Source: Eubacterium sp.
Lineage (GTDB): Bacteria > Bacillota > Clostridia > Lachnospirales > Lachnospiraceae
Assembly (NCBI GenBank): GCA_017433615.1
Contig: JAFRGW010000066.1
Coordinates: 1 to 48,110, forward strand
Length of the DNA: 48,110 nt
Direction of reading: 5' to 3'
The notes under the pieces were generated by a model that was not told where the DNA came from, ran no database searches, and was given only the letters and a program-made list of their open reading frames with translations. This document shows, in pieces, positions 39,812 to 47,990 of this stretch. Each line of letters starts with the position of its first letter. The first letter of the stretch is position 1. The translations under genes were made by a program, and so were the position numbers.

Positions 39812-41617
39812 CTGGCAAAGAACAGATATATCGGCTCGTACCCGGTAATTGGCATCCGTCCGACGATTGACGGCAGAAGAGGCGCGCTGGGTGTGCGTGA
39901 GTCTCTGGAAGAGCAGACAATGAATATGGCGAAGTCCGCCGCAAAGCTGTTTACGGAGAATCTGAAGTATTCGAACGGTGAGCCGGTGCAGGTTGTGATT
40001 TCAGACACGACGATCGGGCGTGTGGCTGAGGCAGCTGCCTGTGAAGAGCAGTTTAAGAAGGCAGGTGTTGCGATTACCCTGACAGTTACACCGTGCTGGT
40101 GCTACGGTGCCGAGACCATGGATATGAACCCGCTCACAATCAAGGGTGTATGGGGATTCAACGGAACGGAACGTCCGGGTGCCGTTTATCTGGCATCAGT
40201 TCTGGCAACGCATGCACAGAAGGGTCTGCCGGCATTCGGTATTTACGGCCACGATGTCTGCGAGGCAGATGACACCGAGATCCCTGCAGATGTGCAGGAA
40301 AAGCTTCTTCGTTTCGGACGCGCAGCTGTCGCAGCGGCAACCATGCGTGATAAATCCTATCTGCAGATCGGTTCTGTGACGATGGGAATCGGCGGTTCTA
40401 TCATCAGCCCGGAATTTATCGAAGAATATCTCGGCATGCGTGTCGAATCGATCGATGAGGTAGAGATTATCCGCAGAATGTCCGAGCATATTTACAATGA
40501 GGAAGAGTACCAGAAGGCACTCGCATGGACAAAGAAATACTGTAAGGAAGGTCTGGACAAGAATCCGGATTTCATCAGAAAGACACCGGAACAGAAGGAA
40601 AAGGACTGGGAGTTCGTCGTCAAGATGGCCTGCATTATCAAAGACCTCTACAACGGCAATCCGAACCTGCCAAAGGGCTGCGAGGAAGAAGCTGTCGGTC
40701 ACAATGCAATCGCCGGCGGTTTCCAGGGACAGCGCCAGTGGACCGATTTCTATCCGAACTGTGACTATCCGGAAGCACTGCTGAACACTTCCTTTGACTG
40801 GGAAGGTGCCCGTGAGCCGTACATTCTTGCAACCGAGAATGACGTACTGAACGGCATCGGCATGCTGTTTATGAAGCTGCTGACGAACCGCGCACAGATG
40901 TTTGCAGATGTCCGCACCTGCTGGAATTCTGCTTCTGTCAAGAAGGCAACCGGTTATGACCTCGAAGGAAAGGCAAAAGAGGCTGACGGCCTGATTCACC
41001 TGATCAACTCCGGCGCGTGCTGTCTGGATGCATGCGGTGAGCTGCGCGACGAAAACGGCAATCAGGTCATGAAAGAGTGGTACGATGTTACCGACGAAGA
41101 CATTGAGACCATTATGGATCACACAGAATGGTGTGCAGCCGACAACGGCTACTTCCGCGGCGGCGGTTATTCTTCCCGCTTCCTGACAAGAGCAGAGATG
41201 CCGGCTACCATGATTCGTCTGAATCTGGTCAAGGGTCTGGGACCGGTTCTGCAGATCTGCGAAGGCTGGACTGTACAGCTGCCGGATGAGGTCTCCGACA
41301 AGATCTGGAAGCGGACTGACTACACATGGCCGTGCACCTGGTTCACACCGCGCACAGACAGCTCCAAACCGGCATTTAAGACAGCATATGACGTCATGAA
41401 CAACTGGGGCGCAAACCACGGCGCAATCAGCTATGGTCACATTGGTGCGGATCTGATTACACTTTGCTCGATCCTGCGAATTCCGGTCTGCATGCACAAT
41501 GTACCGGAGGAGGATATCTTCCGCCCGGCAGCATGGAATGCATTCGGCATGGACAAAGAGGGTCAGGATTTCCGCGCATGTCAGGCATACGGACCGCTGT
41601 ATAAGACAATCCGGTAA
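39812..41617 (+). CDS. fucI: L-fucose isomerase with CTG start
   Basis: This protein has 601 residues if it begins at CTG 39812, 9 nt after AAAGGAG. It strongly resembles E. coli FucI (591 residues): [19 protein letters not shown] at the N-terminus, [17 protein letters not shown] and [10 protein letters not shown], carrying the catalytic Glu, Asp and His. The first ATG/GTG/TTG in frame (GTG 39893) would delete the conserved IGIRPxIDGRR segment. No such codon exists between the in-frame stop at 39770-39772 and that GTG. The enzyme converts L-fucose to L-fuculose in the cytoplasm with a divalent metal. A terminator follows at 41881. Confidence 0.93.
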   Translation: MAKNRYIGSYPVIGIRPTIDGRRGALGVRESLEEQTMNMAKSAAKLFTENLKYSNGEPVQVVISDTTIGRVAEAAACEEQFKKAGVAITLTVTPCWCYGAETMDMNPLTIKGVWGFNGTERPGAVYLASVLATHAQKGLPAFGIYGHDVCEADDTEIPADVQEKLLRFGRAAVAAATMRDKSYLQIGSVTMGIGGSIISPEFIEEYLGMRVESIDEVEIIRRMSEHIYNEEEYQKALAWTKKYCKEGLDKNPDFIRKTPEQKEKDWEFVVKMACIIKDLYNGNPNLPKGCEEEAVGHNAIAGGFQGQRQWTDFYPNCDYPEALLNTSFDWEGAREPYILATENDVLNGIGMLFMKLLTNRAQMFADVRTCWNSASVKKATGYDLEGKAKEADGLIHLINSGACCLDACGELRDENGNQVMKEWYDVTDEDIETIMDHTEWCAADNGYFRGGGYSSRFLTRAEMPATMIRLNLVKGLGPVLQICEGWTVQLPDEVSDKIWKRTDYTWPCTWFTPRTDSSKPAFKTAYDVMNNWGANHGAISYGHIGADLITLCSILRIPVCMHNVPEEDIFRPAAWNAFGMDKEGQDFRACQAYGPLYKTIR

Positions 41618-41655
41618 CCGGATGCTGATCGCGATTTATTTCGACTCAGACGGTG

Positions 41656-41794
41656 CAGTTCCCCGCCTCTGCGGGCGGTGGGTATCGGATCAACCCGGAT
41701 GGGGAGTCCCCCGCCTTTACAGGCAGTGGGTATTGAACTCAGTGGATCAGTCCCCCGCCTCAGGTGCGTAGAGCGCCAGGCGGTGGGTTTGAAT
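41656..41794. repeat. three tandem IS200/IS605-like palindromes
   Basis: Three consecutive units (about 41656-41690, 41704-41740 and 41745-41794) each have CCCCGCCT, a short loop, and GGCGGTGGG or GGCAGTGGG, then T-TTGAA in the last two. Unit 3 has a longer loop. The copy at 19671-19702 shares the plan. No transposase gene is present. They sit after fucI and before its terminator, so they are transcribed. Confidence 0.55.
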
Positions 41795-41880
41795 CAAATT
41801 TGACGCAGCGGAGGGTAGCAGTCTGTCTGCGGAAATGTGACTTGAATCATGGGCCTGAAAAAATGCGGACAGGCAGATAC

Positions 41881-41918
41881 CAGGGCGGTGCAGGCAATCT
41901 TGCGCCGCCCTGCTTTTT
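41881..41918 (+). terminator. terminator after fucI
   Basis: CAGGGCGG (41881-41888) pairs with CCGCCCTG (41905-41912), followed by CTTTTT. Confidence 0.85.
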
Positions 41919-42001
41919 AATCCCGGTGAATAAGGCACGATCGGAGCTTATATTTTACGGAAGGCGGGTTCTGGATCAGAAATGAACCTTTTGGAAATTA
42001 A

Positions 42002-42078
42002 TGTCCGGCAGAACATGAATGGCAGGCTCTGGCTTCTGACAGGGATTGTCTGGTCAAATGACTGTCCGGCGGAACGTG
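42002..42078 (+). repeat. 16-bp direct repeat upstream of the kinase gene
   Basis: TGTCCGGCAGAACATG (42002-42017) recurs as TGTCCGGCGGAACGTG (42063-42078), 14 of 16 identical and 61 bp apart. They may be regulator sites or a local duplication. No convincing promoter is seen in this gap. Confidence 0.4.
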
Positions 42079-42099
42079 TTTTTACAGGAGAAGAAGAAA

Positions 42100-43665
42100 A
42101 TGGGAAATACATATCTCGCAATTGATATTGGTGCTTCCAGCGGACGGCATATTCTGGGATACGTAAAAGAAGGCCGGCTTGTGCTGGAGGAAATACACCG
42201 GTTTACAAACGGAATGGAAAAGAAGAATGATAATCTGTGCTGGGATTATGATCATCTGCGCAATGAAATACTGGAAGGAATCCGGAAAAGTATGAATGCC
42301 GCATCTTCGCCCGTCAGCATTGGGATCGATACCTGGGGTGTGGACTATGTGCTGCTGGATGCGGAAGATCAGCCGATCACACCCACTTACGGCTACCGTG
42401 ATCACCGCACAGATACCATTGACCAGGAAGTGTACAAAATCATCCCGCGGGAGGAACTGTACGCGCGGACCGGGATTCTGAAAGCGTCTTACAATACCAT
42501 TTATCAGCTGATGGCTGACCACGTAAATACACCGGAGCGCCTTGCAGAGGCGGACTCTCTTTTGATGGTACCGGACTTCCTGAATTATCTTCTGACTGGC
42601 GTAAAGACAAATGAATATACGGAGGCGACGACCAGCCAGCTGGTTGACCCGCAGACCAGAAACTGGGATTATGAACTGATCCATAGACTGGCCTATCCGG
42701 AAAAGATTTTCGGGGAAATTGTCATGCCGGGGACAAAGATCGGACTGCTGTCTGAAGCTGTTTTACAGAAACTGCTGCCGGAAAATGCGGATGCTGCCGG
42801 CGGATCGGATATCAGACCAGGCAATGGCGCTGACAGCGGATCATACAATGGAACAGATAAGGCAGCCGGAATCGGACCTAATGCCGGACCGGAAAACAGG
42901 TCGAATGCAATACCTGGAAACAGGACGGGCGGACTTCCGGAAATGCAGGTCATCGCGGTCGGATCGCATGACACTGCCTCTGCCGTTGCAGCAATTCCGG
43001 CCACAGATGCAGAGGATTACCTCTATATCAGTTCCGGTACCTGGTCGCTGATGGGCGTTGTGCGGGAACAGCCGGACTGCAGCAAAGCTGCTGAGAAAGC
43101 GAACTTTACCAATGAAGGCGGATGCGGCGAAAAAATCTGTTTCCACAAGAACATTATGGGACTGTGGATGATCCAGTCACTGCGCCATGAATACCAGGAT
43201 GCCTACAGCTTTGCTGAATTATGTGATCTTGCAGAAGAAGCAAACGATTTTCCGTCCCGCGTGGATGTCAATGACGACATGTTTCTCTCACCGGAGAGCA
43301 TGCGCGAAGCAATTCAGACGTACTGCAGACAGAGCGGACAGCCGGTTCCGGATTCACCGGGCACCTTTGCGGCCGTGATTTATCAGAGTCTTGCGGAATG
43401 TTATGCGAAAACCGCCCGTGAGATCGAGGAACTGACCGGAAAAAAATACCAGAAGATCATGATTGTCGGCGGCGGCTCCAACGCGTCCTACCTGAATCAG
43501 CTGACGGCATCCGCATCCGGCAAGACAGTTTATGCCGGAATCGGCGAGGCAACTTCGCTGGGCAATATTATTACGCAGATGATCAGCAGCGGAGAGCTGA
43601 AAGATTATGCAGAAGCAAAAGAACTGATCGGGAAATCGTTCCCGATGAAGCGGTATGAACCGTAA
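42100..43665 (+). CDS. FGGY-family sugar kinase (rhamnulokinase-like, probably L-fuculokinase)
   Basis: This 521-residue kinase has an N-terminal phosphate motif AIDIGASSGRHILG, typical of RhaB-type rather than E. coli FucK-type kinases. Catalytic region IGIDTWGVDYVLLD, adenosine motif SSGTWSLMG and IMIVGGGSNASYLNQLTA near the C-terminus are present. It would phosphorylate L-fuculose (or L-rhamnulose) at C1, supplying FucA. A Gly/Asn/Pro/Ala-rich insertion (about 229-279) separates the two domains just before VGSHDTASAVAA; it is not usual in the family. The start at 42100 has an AGGAG site; an upstream in-frame start at 42046 does not. Confidence 0.9.
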   Translation: MGNTYLAIDIGASSGRHILGYVKEGRLVLEEIHRFTNGMEKKNDNLCWDYDHLRNEILEGIRKSMNAASSPVSIGIDTWGVDYVLLDAEDQPITPTYGYRDHRTDTIDQEVYKIIPREELYARTGILKASYNTIYQLMADHVNTPERLAEADSLLMVPDFLNYLLTGVKTNEYTEATTSQLVDPQTRNWDYELIHRLAYPEKIFGEIVMPGTKIGLLSEAVLQKLLPENADAAGGSDIRPGNGADSGSYNGTDKAAGIGPNAGPENRSNAIPGNRTGGLPEMQVIAVGSHDTASAVAAIPATDAEDYLYISSGTWSLMGVVREQPDCSKAAEKANFTNEGGCGEKICFHKNIMGLWMIQSLRHEYQDAYSFAELCDLAEEANDFPSRVDVNDDMFLSPESMREAIQTYCRQSGQPVPDSPGTFAAVIYQSLAECYAKTAREIEELTGKKYQKIMIVGGGSNASYLNQLTASASGKTVYAGIGEATSLGNIITQMISSGELKDYAEAKELIGKSFPMKRYEP

Positions 43666-43710
43666 ATGAATCCTGTGAATAAACACCGTAAATGAATCCA
43701 GTAAATGAAC
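43660..43710 (+). repeat. 26-bp-period tandem repeat over the kinase stop codon
   Basis: Two 25-bp copies begin CCGTAAATGAATCC (43660 and 43686). The first contains the kinase TAA. A few bases differ, so the duplication is not recent. Confidence 0.6.
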
Positions 43711-43764
43711 CTGCCCGTAACCCGGGGACGGTTCCGATCGGAAGAATGCCTATATAAAATGCTT

Positions 43765-43960
43765 TTGTATACAGAGACTCTGATATATGGTAGACTACTC
43801 CAGGAGCGTCTTTGTAGTATGGTTTTCAGCAGCAGGCCGTAAACACATGGTGAAAATCCTGACTGTGGCCGATCACAGACGCACATAGTGAAACACAGTG
43901 GAAGATGCCTGCGTGCCGTGCGTGTCGCGGGAGGAACGCCGGGGCGTCTTTGCATTAGAA
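43765..43960 (+). other. structured region between kinase and HD-domain genes, possible RNA leader
   Basis: This 309-bp gap has no gene. GCGTCT (43806-43811) can pair with AGACGC (43877-43882), GGCC with GGCC around a GGTGAAAATCC segment, and AAGATGCC (43902-43909) with GGCGTCTT (43943-43950). GGAGCGTCTTTG (43803-43814) recurs as GGGGCGTCTTTG (43941-43952). The GGTGAAAATCC and ACTGTG pieces recall a cobalamin riboswitch, but the rest of that consensus is missing. It may be a variant or degraded riboswitch, or chance. Confidence 0.35.
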
Positions 43961-43974
43961 GCAGGGTTGGCACA

Positions 43975-44856
43975 ATGTCAGAGAATCAAAAATACGATTA
44001 TGCCCTGGAGCGGCGGCTATTAGAACTTTCACCGGAACTTCACCGGCGTTTTACCAATACAGTTGTTGCACTGCAGCATATTTTATCCGGATATCAGCGG
44101 CTGTTCCCAGATTTTACGGACCACACGGAGCTGCATTCAATGGCGGTGATTGCATTCTGCAACCAGCTGATCGGAAATCAGATCAGCCTGCTGAATGCGG
44201 ATGAAATCTATGTGCTGCTGACGTCATGTTATTTTCATGATACCGGAATGGGTATTACAGAAAAAGATTATGCAGAATTTATCCAGATGATCGATTTCGG
44301 AGATTATTTTGAAACACACAGCAGGAATGATATTCCACAGATCGTCCGGGATTTTCATCAGGAGTTTTCGGGGCTGTTTGTCAGAAAGTATGCCGATTTT
44401 TTTGAGATCCCGTCCGATGTGCACCTATATGCGATTGTTCAGATTGTGCGTGGTCACAGAGCAACGAATCTGATGGATTCCGAGGAATATCCCGTGTCGC
44501 TTAAGGTTCCGGGCGGTAATCAAATCTGTCTTCCGTATCTTGCGGCGTTGATCAGACTTGCAGATGAAATCGATGTGGCTGCGGCGAGGAATCCGGCGCT
44601 GCTGTATGATATGGAAACCCTGTCAAATGAAAGAGATATCATTGAGTTTGGTAAGCACAATGCAATTCATAAGGTTGGAATGTCACGTGACTCCTTCACA
44701 GTTCTGGCTGACCGCCCGAATCAGCTGATCGTAAGACATATTCTGCGCCTGACTGAGAAAATGCAGAACACATTGGATTATTGCCGGAAAGTGGTGAACA
44801 GACGAACACGCTTTCACATTGAACAGACGAAAGTCCTGATCAGGAGGAATTCATAA
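43975..44856 (+). CDS. HD-domain (HD-CE-like) metal-dependent hydrolase
   Basis: This 293-residue protein's HD features are TDHTELHSMAV, FHDTGMGI with the His-Asp pair, RGHRATN and LIRLADEID. They are spaced as in metal-dependent phosphohydrolases, notably the HD-CE group found beside signalling or defence genes. It probably cleaves a phosphoester or nucleotide; the substrate is unknown. The start at 43975 (MSENQ) is preferred, with AGCAGGG upstream. A longer frame from 43888 would run through the structured leader. It is followed by a 26-bp tandem repeat and a tRNA gene, so it appears monocistronic. Confidence 0.7.
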   Translation: MSENQKYDYALERRLLELSPELHRRFTNTVVALQHILSGYQRLFPDFTDHTELHSMAVIAFCNQLIGNQISLLNADEIYVLLTSCYFHDTGMGITEKDYAEFIQMIDFGDYFETHSRNDIPQIVRDFHQEFSGLFVRKYADFFEIPSDVHLYAIVQIVRGHRATNLMDSEEYPVSLKVPGGNQICLPYLAALIRLADEIDVAAARNPALLYDMETLSNERDIIEFGKHNAIHKVGMSRDSFTVLADRPNQLIVRHILRLTEKMQNTLDYCRKVVNRRTRFHIEQTKVLIRRNS

Positions 44857-44896
44857 TTTTTTGAAAAAACAGGAATTCGTAACTTTTTGAAAAAAC
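44845..44896 (+). repeat. 26-bp tandem repeat over the HD gene stop codon
   Basis: Two adjacent 26-bp copies (44845-44870 and 44871-44896; AGGAATTC start, TTTTTGAAAAAAC end) differ at two bases. The first contains the HD gene TAA. Each has a TTTTT/AAAAA self-complementary end. Confidence 0.7.
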
Positions 44897-44899
44897 AGG

Positions 44900-44927
44900 T
44901 TGCTATTTTTCAAAAATCTGGTAAGAT
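44900..44927 (+). promoter_or_regulatory. promoter of the tRNA gene
   Basis: TTGCTA (44900-44905) and TAAGAT (44922-44927) have a 16-bp spacer and end 11 bp before the tRNA. Confidence 0.5.
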
Positions 44928-44938
44928 AGAATGCGTAC

Positions 44939-45011
44939 GGACGGTTAGCTCAGCTGGGAGAGCGCCCGCTTGACGTGCGGAAGGTCATGAGTTCGAGTCT
45001 CTTACCGTCCA
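44939..45011 (+). tRNA. tRNA-Val (anticodon GAC)
   Basis: The acceptor stem is GGACGGT (44939-44945) with ACCGTCC (45004-45010) and discriminator A. The D-arm contains AGCTCAGCTGGGAGAGC. The anticodon loop TTGACGT gives anticodon GAC (valine). The T-loop is TTCGAGT, with one mismatch in the T-stem. CCA is not encoded. A terminator follows. Confidence 0.93.
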
Positions 45012-45013
45012 TA

Positions 45014-45048
45014 AAATCTCCGGAAATTTATTTCCGGAGATTTTTTTT
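45014..45048 (+). terminator. terminator after tRNA-Val
   Basis: AATCTCCGGAAA (45015-45026) pairs with TTTCCGGAGATT (45031-45042) around TTTA and continues into a T-run. Confidence 0.9.
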
Positions 45049-45168
45049 GAGGTTTATGAAATGTTTTCCCCGCCCTTGGGTGAAGAGCTGTTTCCCGACG
45101 GAGGGTGAGGAGACAGATGATGCGTTCGGGAAGTTCCCGGATTTCGGAAAAGCACAGAGGTGATTAAC

Positions 45169-46548
45169 ATGCCGGCAACATATGCAAAACCCGCATTTTT
45201 CTCAAAAAGCAAAAGTTTCTACAGGCGGCTGTTTACCATTTTACTGACAGTCTCACTGCAGAATGTCATCGCCTACAGTGTCAATATGGCGGATAATCTG
45301 ATGCTCGGCAGTTATTCACAGGTGACACTTTCAGGGGCGGCAACGGTCAACCAGATTTTTTTCATGGTACAGCAGCTCTCAGTCGGAATCTGTGATTCGC
45401 TCGTTATCATCGGATCACAGTACTGGGGCAAGAAAAATGTGCCGGCTCTTCGTAAGGTCGGCGGCTGCGGTCTGAAGCTGGCAGTCGCTGGCGGCGTACT
45501 GATTTTTGCAATCTGCATGCTGTTTCCTTCACAGCTGATGGCAATTTTTACGACAGATGCAGACATCGCTGCAGAAGGTATGGCTTATATGGCCATTCTG
45601 AAATACACGTTTATTCTGTTTCTGGTGACGCAGGCACTGCTCGCCACGCTGCGCTGTGCAGATACCGTGCGGATTGCGTTTATCGTTTCCTGCATTTCCC
45701 TTGTCGTAAATGTCGGAATCAACTACTGCCTGATTTTCGGCAGATTCGGCATGCCGGAGATGGGAATCCGCGGCGCGGCAATTGGTACACTGATTGCCAG
45801 ATGTGTCGAACTGCTCGTTGTTGTAGGCTATATCCTGAAAGTTGATAAGAAGGTCGTGCTCTTCAGTGAGAATCCGCTGAAAAAAGATCCAGGCATCAGT
45901 CACGATTTCTCCGTGCTGGCAACCCAGATCCTGGTGCAGGAGCTGTTCTGGGCCGTTTCGATTCCGATGCAGAGCGCGATTATCGGACATCTGAGTTCCG
46001 ATGCAATTGCAGCAAATTCGATCGCAACGACTTTTTATCAGTATCTGAAAATAGTCGTGCGCGCGATGGCCTCAGCCTCAGCGGTTATGATCGGGAGCGC
46101 GATCGGACGGGGAAATATTGAAGAGGTAAAGGCAGAAGGGCGTACACTGAGTGTGATCGACCTGATCCTAAGTTCCATTCTGGGACTGATCCTCTTTTTA
46201 CTGCACAAACCACTGCTCAGTTTTTATTCGCTGACGGATGCTGCCTACGTAATGGCAGACCAGCTGCTGGTGCTGATGGCTTTCCTGATGGTTACCATGG
46301 GCTACATGATGCCTGTCATGAACGGAATACTCCGCGGCGGCGGCGATGCAAAGTTTACACTTTACGTCAATATGATCAGCACCTGGGCCGTCGTTGTCCC
46401 GCTTTCATTCATGAGTGCATTCTGGTGGAAACTGCCGGTCGTCTGGGTCGTATTCTTCTCCCAGTCGGATCAGGTGTTCAAGGCGGTGATCGCGTTCCTG
46501 CGATTCCGCACATACAAGTGGATCAATAAGCTGACGAGAGATGCGTGA
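45169..46548 (+). CDS. MATE-family efflux transporter
   Basis: This 459-residue membrane protein has about 12 hydrophobic segments in two MATE halves. The opening region (LQNVIAYSVNMADNLMLGSY) corresponds to the conserved first helices. AVSIPMQSAIIGHLSSDAIA begins the second half. It would export drugs or metabolites in exchange for sodium or protons. GAGGTGAT sits 6 nt before the ATG at 45169. A GTG at 45160 in frame overlaps that site. It is preceded by a tRNA terminator and followed after 8 bp by the 178-bp inverted-repeat element. Confidence 0.92.
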   Translation: MPATYAKPAFFSKSKSFYRRLFTILLTVSLQNVIAYSVNMADNLMLGSYSQVTLSGAATVNQIFFMVQQLSVGICDSLVIIGSQYWGKKNVPALRKVGGCGLKLAVAGGVLIFAICMLFPSQLMAIFTTDADIAAEGMAYMAILKYTFILFLVTQALLATLRCADTVRIAFIVSCISLVVNVGINYCLIFGRFGMPEMGIRGAAIGTLIARCVELLVVVGYILKVDKKVVLFSENPLKKDPGISHDFSVLATQILVQELFWAVSIPMQSAIIGHLSSDAIAANSIATTFYQYLKIVVRAMASASAVMIGSAIGRGNIEEVKAEGRTLSVIDLILSSILGLILFLLHKPLLSFYSLTDAAYVMADQLLVLMAFLMVTMGYMMPVMNGILRGGGDAKFTLYVNMISTWAVVVPLSFMSAFWWKLPVVWVVFFSQSDQVFKAVIAFLRFRTYKWINKLTRDA

Positions 46549-46556
46549 GGAATAAG

Positions 46557-46734
46557 AAAAGGGGCTGTCGCATTAACCATTCGAATGCATAATATACATC
46601 ATAGGGACATCCGCAACGCCGGTACTTGGCGAATGCCTGCATGAGCCTTAGTACCGCTGCGTGAGGACCGAAGCGAGAGCGGTCCCGGTGATGTATATCT
46701 ATGCATGAGGATGTTTAATGCGACAGCCCCTTTT
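46557..46734. mobile_element. 178-bp inverted-repeat element (MITE-like or structured RNA)
   Basis: The ends are perfect 20-bp inverted repeats (46557-46576 and 46715-46734; GGGGCTGTCGCATTAA core). Inner perfect pairs continue the stem: ATGCATA/TATGCAT, ATATACATCA/TGATGTATAT and GGGAC/GTCCC. The apical part has CGGTAC/GTACCG and GGACCG/CGGTCC hairpins. There is no coding frame. Terminal GGGGCTGTC repeats resemble IS ends. The T-run also makes it a terminator for both flanking genes. Confidence 0.6.
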
Positions 46735-46770
46735 TTGAATACCGTATTTTCAATTTCTCGATGAATAGAT

Positions 46771-47127
46771 TCAGGCCTCTTCGTCCTGCTTCATCTGCGC
46801 AATCATCTCGTAATATGCCTTCAGTCTGCCTTTTGTAACTTTGCCGTCGGCGCGAAGATCCTGTACAAAGGCAAACAGTTCCGGTTCCTTTTTTGCCGAG
46901 ATAACAATCTCCTTCGGAGACGGATCGTCTGTTTCTTCGCACAGATACTCATAAGAAGTTCCGAAAATCTGTGCCATGTAGCACAATGTCTGATAGGATG
47001 GGGTGCGAGCTCCGCTCTCATAACGCCCATATCCCATAGCAGTCAGATTCAGACGTCTGGCTGCTTCTGATTTATTAATTCCCAATGATTCTCTGACACT
47101 GATCAGTCGTTCGATTGAAAAAGCCAA
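46771..47127 (-). CDS. XRE-family (Cro/CI-type) regulator
   Basis: This 118-residue protein has an N-terminal HTH (about 7-62): LISVRESLGINKSEAARRLN, then MGYGRYESGARTPSYQTLC. The C-terminal helical tail (DPSPKEIVISAKKEPELFAF, then a charged end) is of unknown role. AGGAG lies 8 nt before the ATG. It is transcribed away from the PIN/NYN-like gene, and the two promoters overlap, so it very likely controls that gene and itself. The arrangement recalls toxin-antitoxin or defence modules, although the two genes are divergent rather than co-transcribed. Confidence 0.85.
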   Translation of the reverse strand: MAFSIERLISVRESLGINKSEAARRLNLTAMGYGRYESGARTPSYQTLCYMAQIFGTSYEYLCEETDDPSPKEIVISAKKEPELFAFVQDLRADGKVTKGRLKAYYEMIAQMKQDEEA

Positions 47128-47146
47128 TTATGTTCACTCCTTTTTG

Positions 47147-47209
47147 TTGAAAGATACCGTTTGGTGTATTATAATGATGCAAGAAAATATATTATGTATA
47201 CTAAATACA
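47147..47209. promoter_or_regulatory. overlapping divergent promoters and candidate operator of the XRE/PIN pair
   Basis: Plus strand: TTGAAA (47147-47152), 17 bp, TATAAT (47170-47175). Minus strand: TATAAT at 47173-47168 overlaps it head-on. TGTATT (47165-47170) and AATACA (47204-47209) form an inverted repeat, and TGTATAC lies between them. These are plausible sites for the XRE protein. Confidence 0.6.
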
Positions 47210-47282
47210 CAAGGGATGTTATATGGAACAATTATAGTTTATGTTAGTTTTCTTTTGATTGCAAGATTAAGCGGGTGTCATA

Positions 47283-47936
47283 ATGGCAATTTTTTTGATC
47301 GATTATGAAAATGTGAACGCAGCAGGCATGGAAGGGTGTGACTTGCTGAACAGCGAAGATGAAGTGTATTTATTCTATTCCGCCAGCTGTGCCAGAATGC
47401 GGAAAGAGCATTTGGATGCTTTAATCGTAAGTGGATGCCGTTTCCATGCACATAAACTGGAAGACAAAGGACAAAACGCACTGGATTTCTATATTGCAGT
47501 TCAGGCAGGTGCCTGCTTTGCGGGCGGGAGATCGGAATTGGCAATTATTTCCCAGGATAATGGGTTTAAAGCAGTTCAGCAGTTTGCAAGACTGAAGAAA
47601 TCAAACAGCCATGTGATTCTGGCAGGCACTATTAAGGCGGCCATTGCCAAGATGAATGACGAATCTGATCAGCGAATTATAGAGGTACGTCAGGCACTTG
47701 AAACAAGAAGTATCGAAGCAGCATATAATGCCATGCGTCATGAGCAGAAGTGCCGCAGGATGATTGTAGAATTGCTTCATGATACGAAATATCAGGATGA
47801 TGCAGAAGAGGTTATACGACTTTACGTCAAGAATAAAGGCAAGAAGGTGTTGTTGTACAGGGAACTACTTCATCAATTTGGAAAAACATCCGGATTAGAG
47901 CTATACCGGCTTATTAAGGACAGGCAAACAAGTTGA
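47283..47936 (+). CDS. PIN/NYN-like nuclease
   Basis: This 217-residue protein starts MAIFLIDYENVNAAG, the first-Asp motif of NYN/PIN-like ribonucleases. Further acidic positions follow in QNALDFYIAVQAG and AIISQDNGFKAVQQFA, forming the expected metal-binding cluster. The C-terminal third (about 140-217) is a basic helical region, possibly RNA-binding. Function is inferred: a metal-dependent RNase. A 100-nt leader separates it from its promoter, and the ribosome site is weak (GCGGGTG). It is AT-richer than most of the window, and the 63-bp GC-rich tandem repeat begins 54 bp after its stop. Confidence 0.72.
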   Translation: MAIFLIDYENVNAAGMEGCDLLNSEDEVYLFYSASCARMRKEHLDALIVSGCRFHAHKLEDKGQNALDFYIAVQAGACFAGGRSELAIISQDNGFKAVQQFARLKKSNSHVILAGTIKAAIAKMNDESDQRIIEVRQALETRSIEAAYNAMRHEQKCRRMIVELLHDTKYQDDAEEVIRLYVKNKGKKVLLYRELLHQFGKTSGLELYRLIKDRQTS

Positions 47937-47990
47937 TTTAAGAGAATAATATGTGGTCTTGTTTAGGGATGGTAGAAGTAATTTCACGCT

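Noticed and set aside
40196-41497. 433-residue open frame antisense to fucI
   Set aside because: It is a shadow of a strongly conserved enzyme, with no ribosome site, promoter or known motif.
39893-41617. fucI starting at GTG 39893
   Set aside because: This start removes the highly conserved N-terminal segment and has no ribosome site at proper distance. The upstream CTG fits better.
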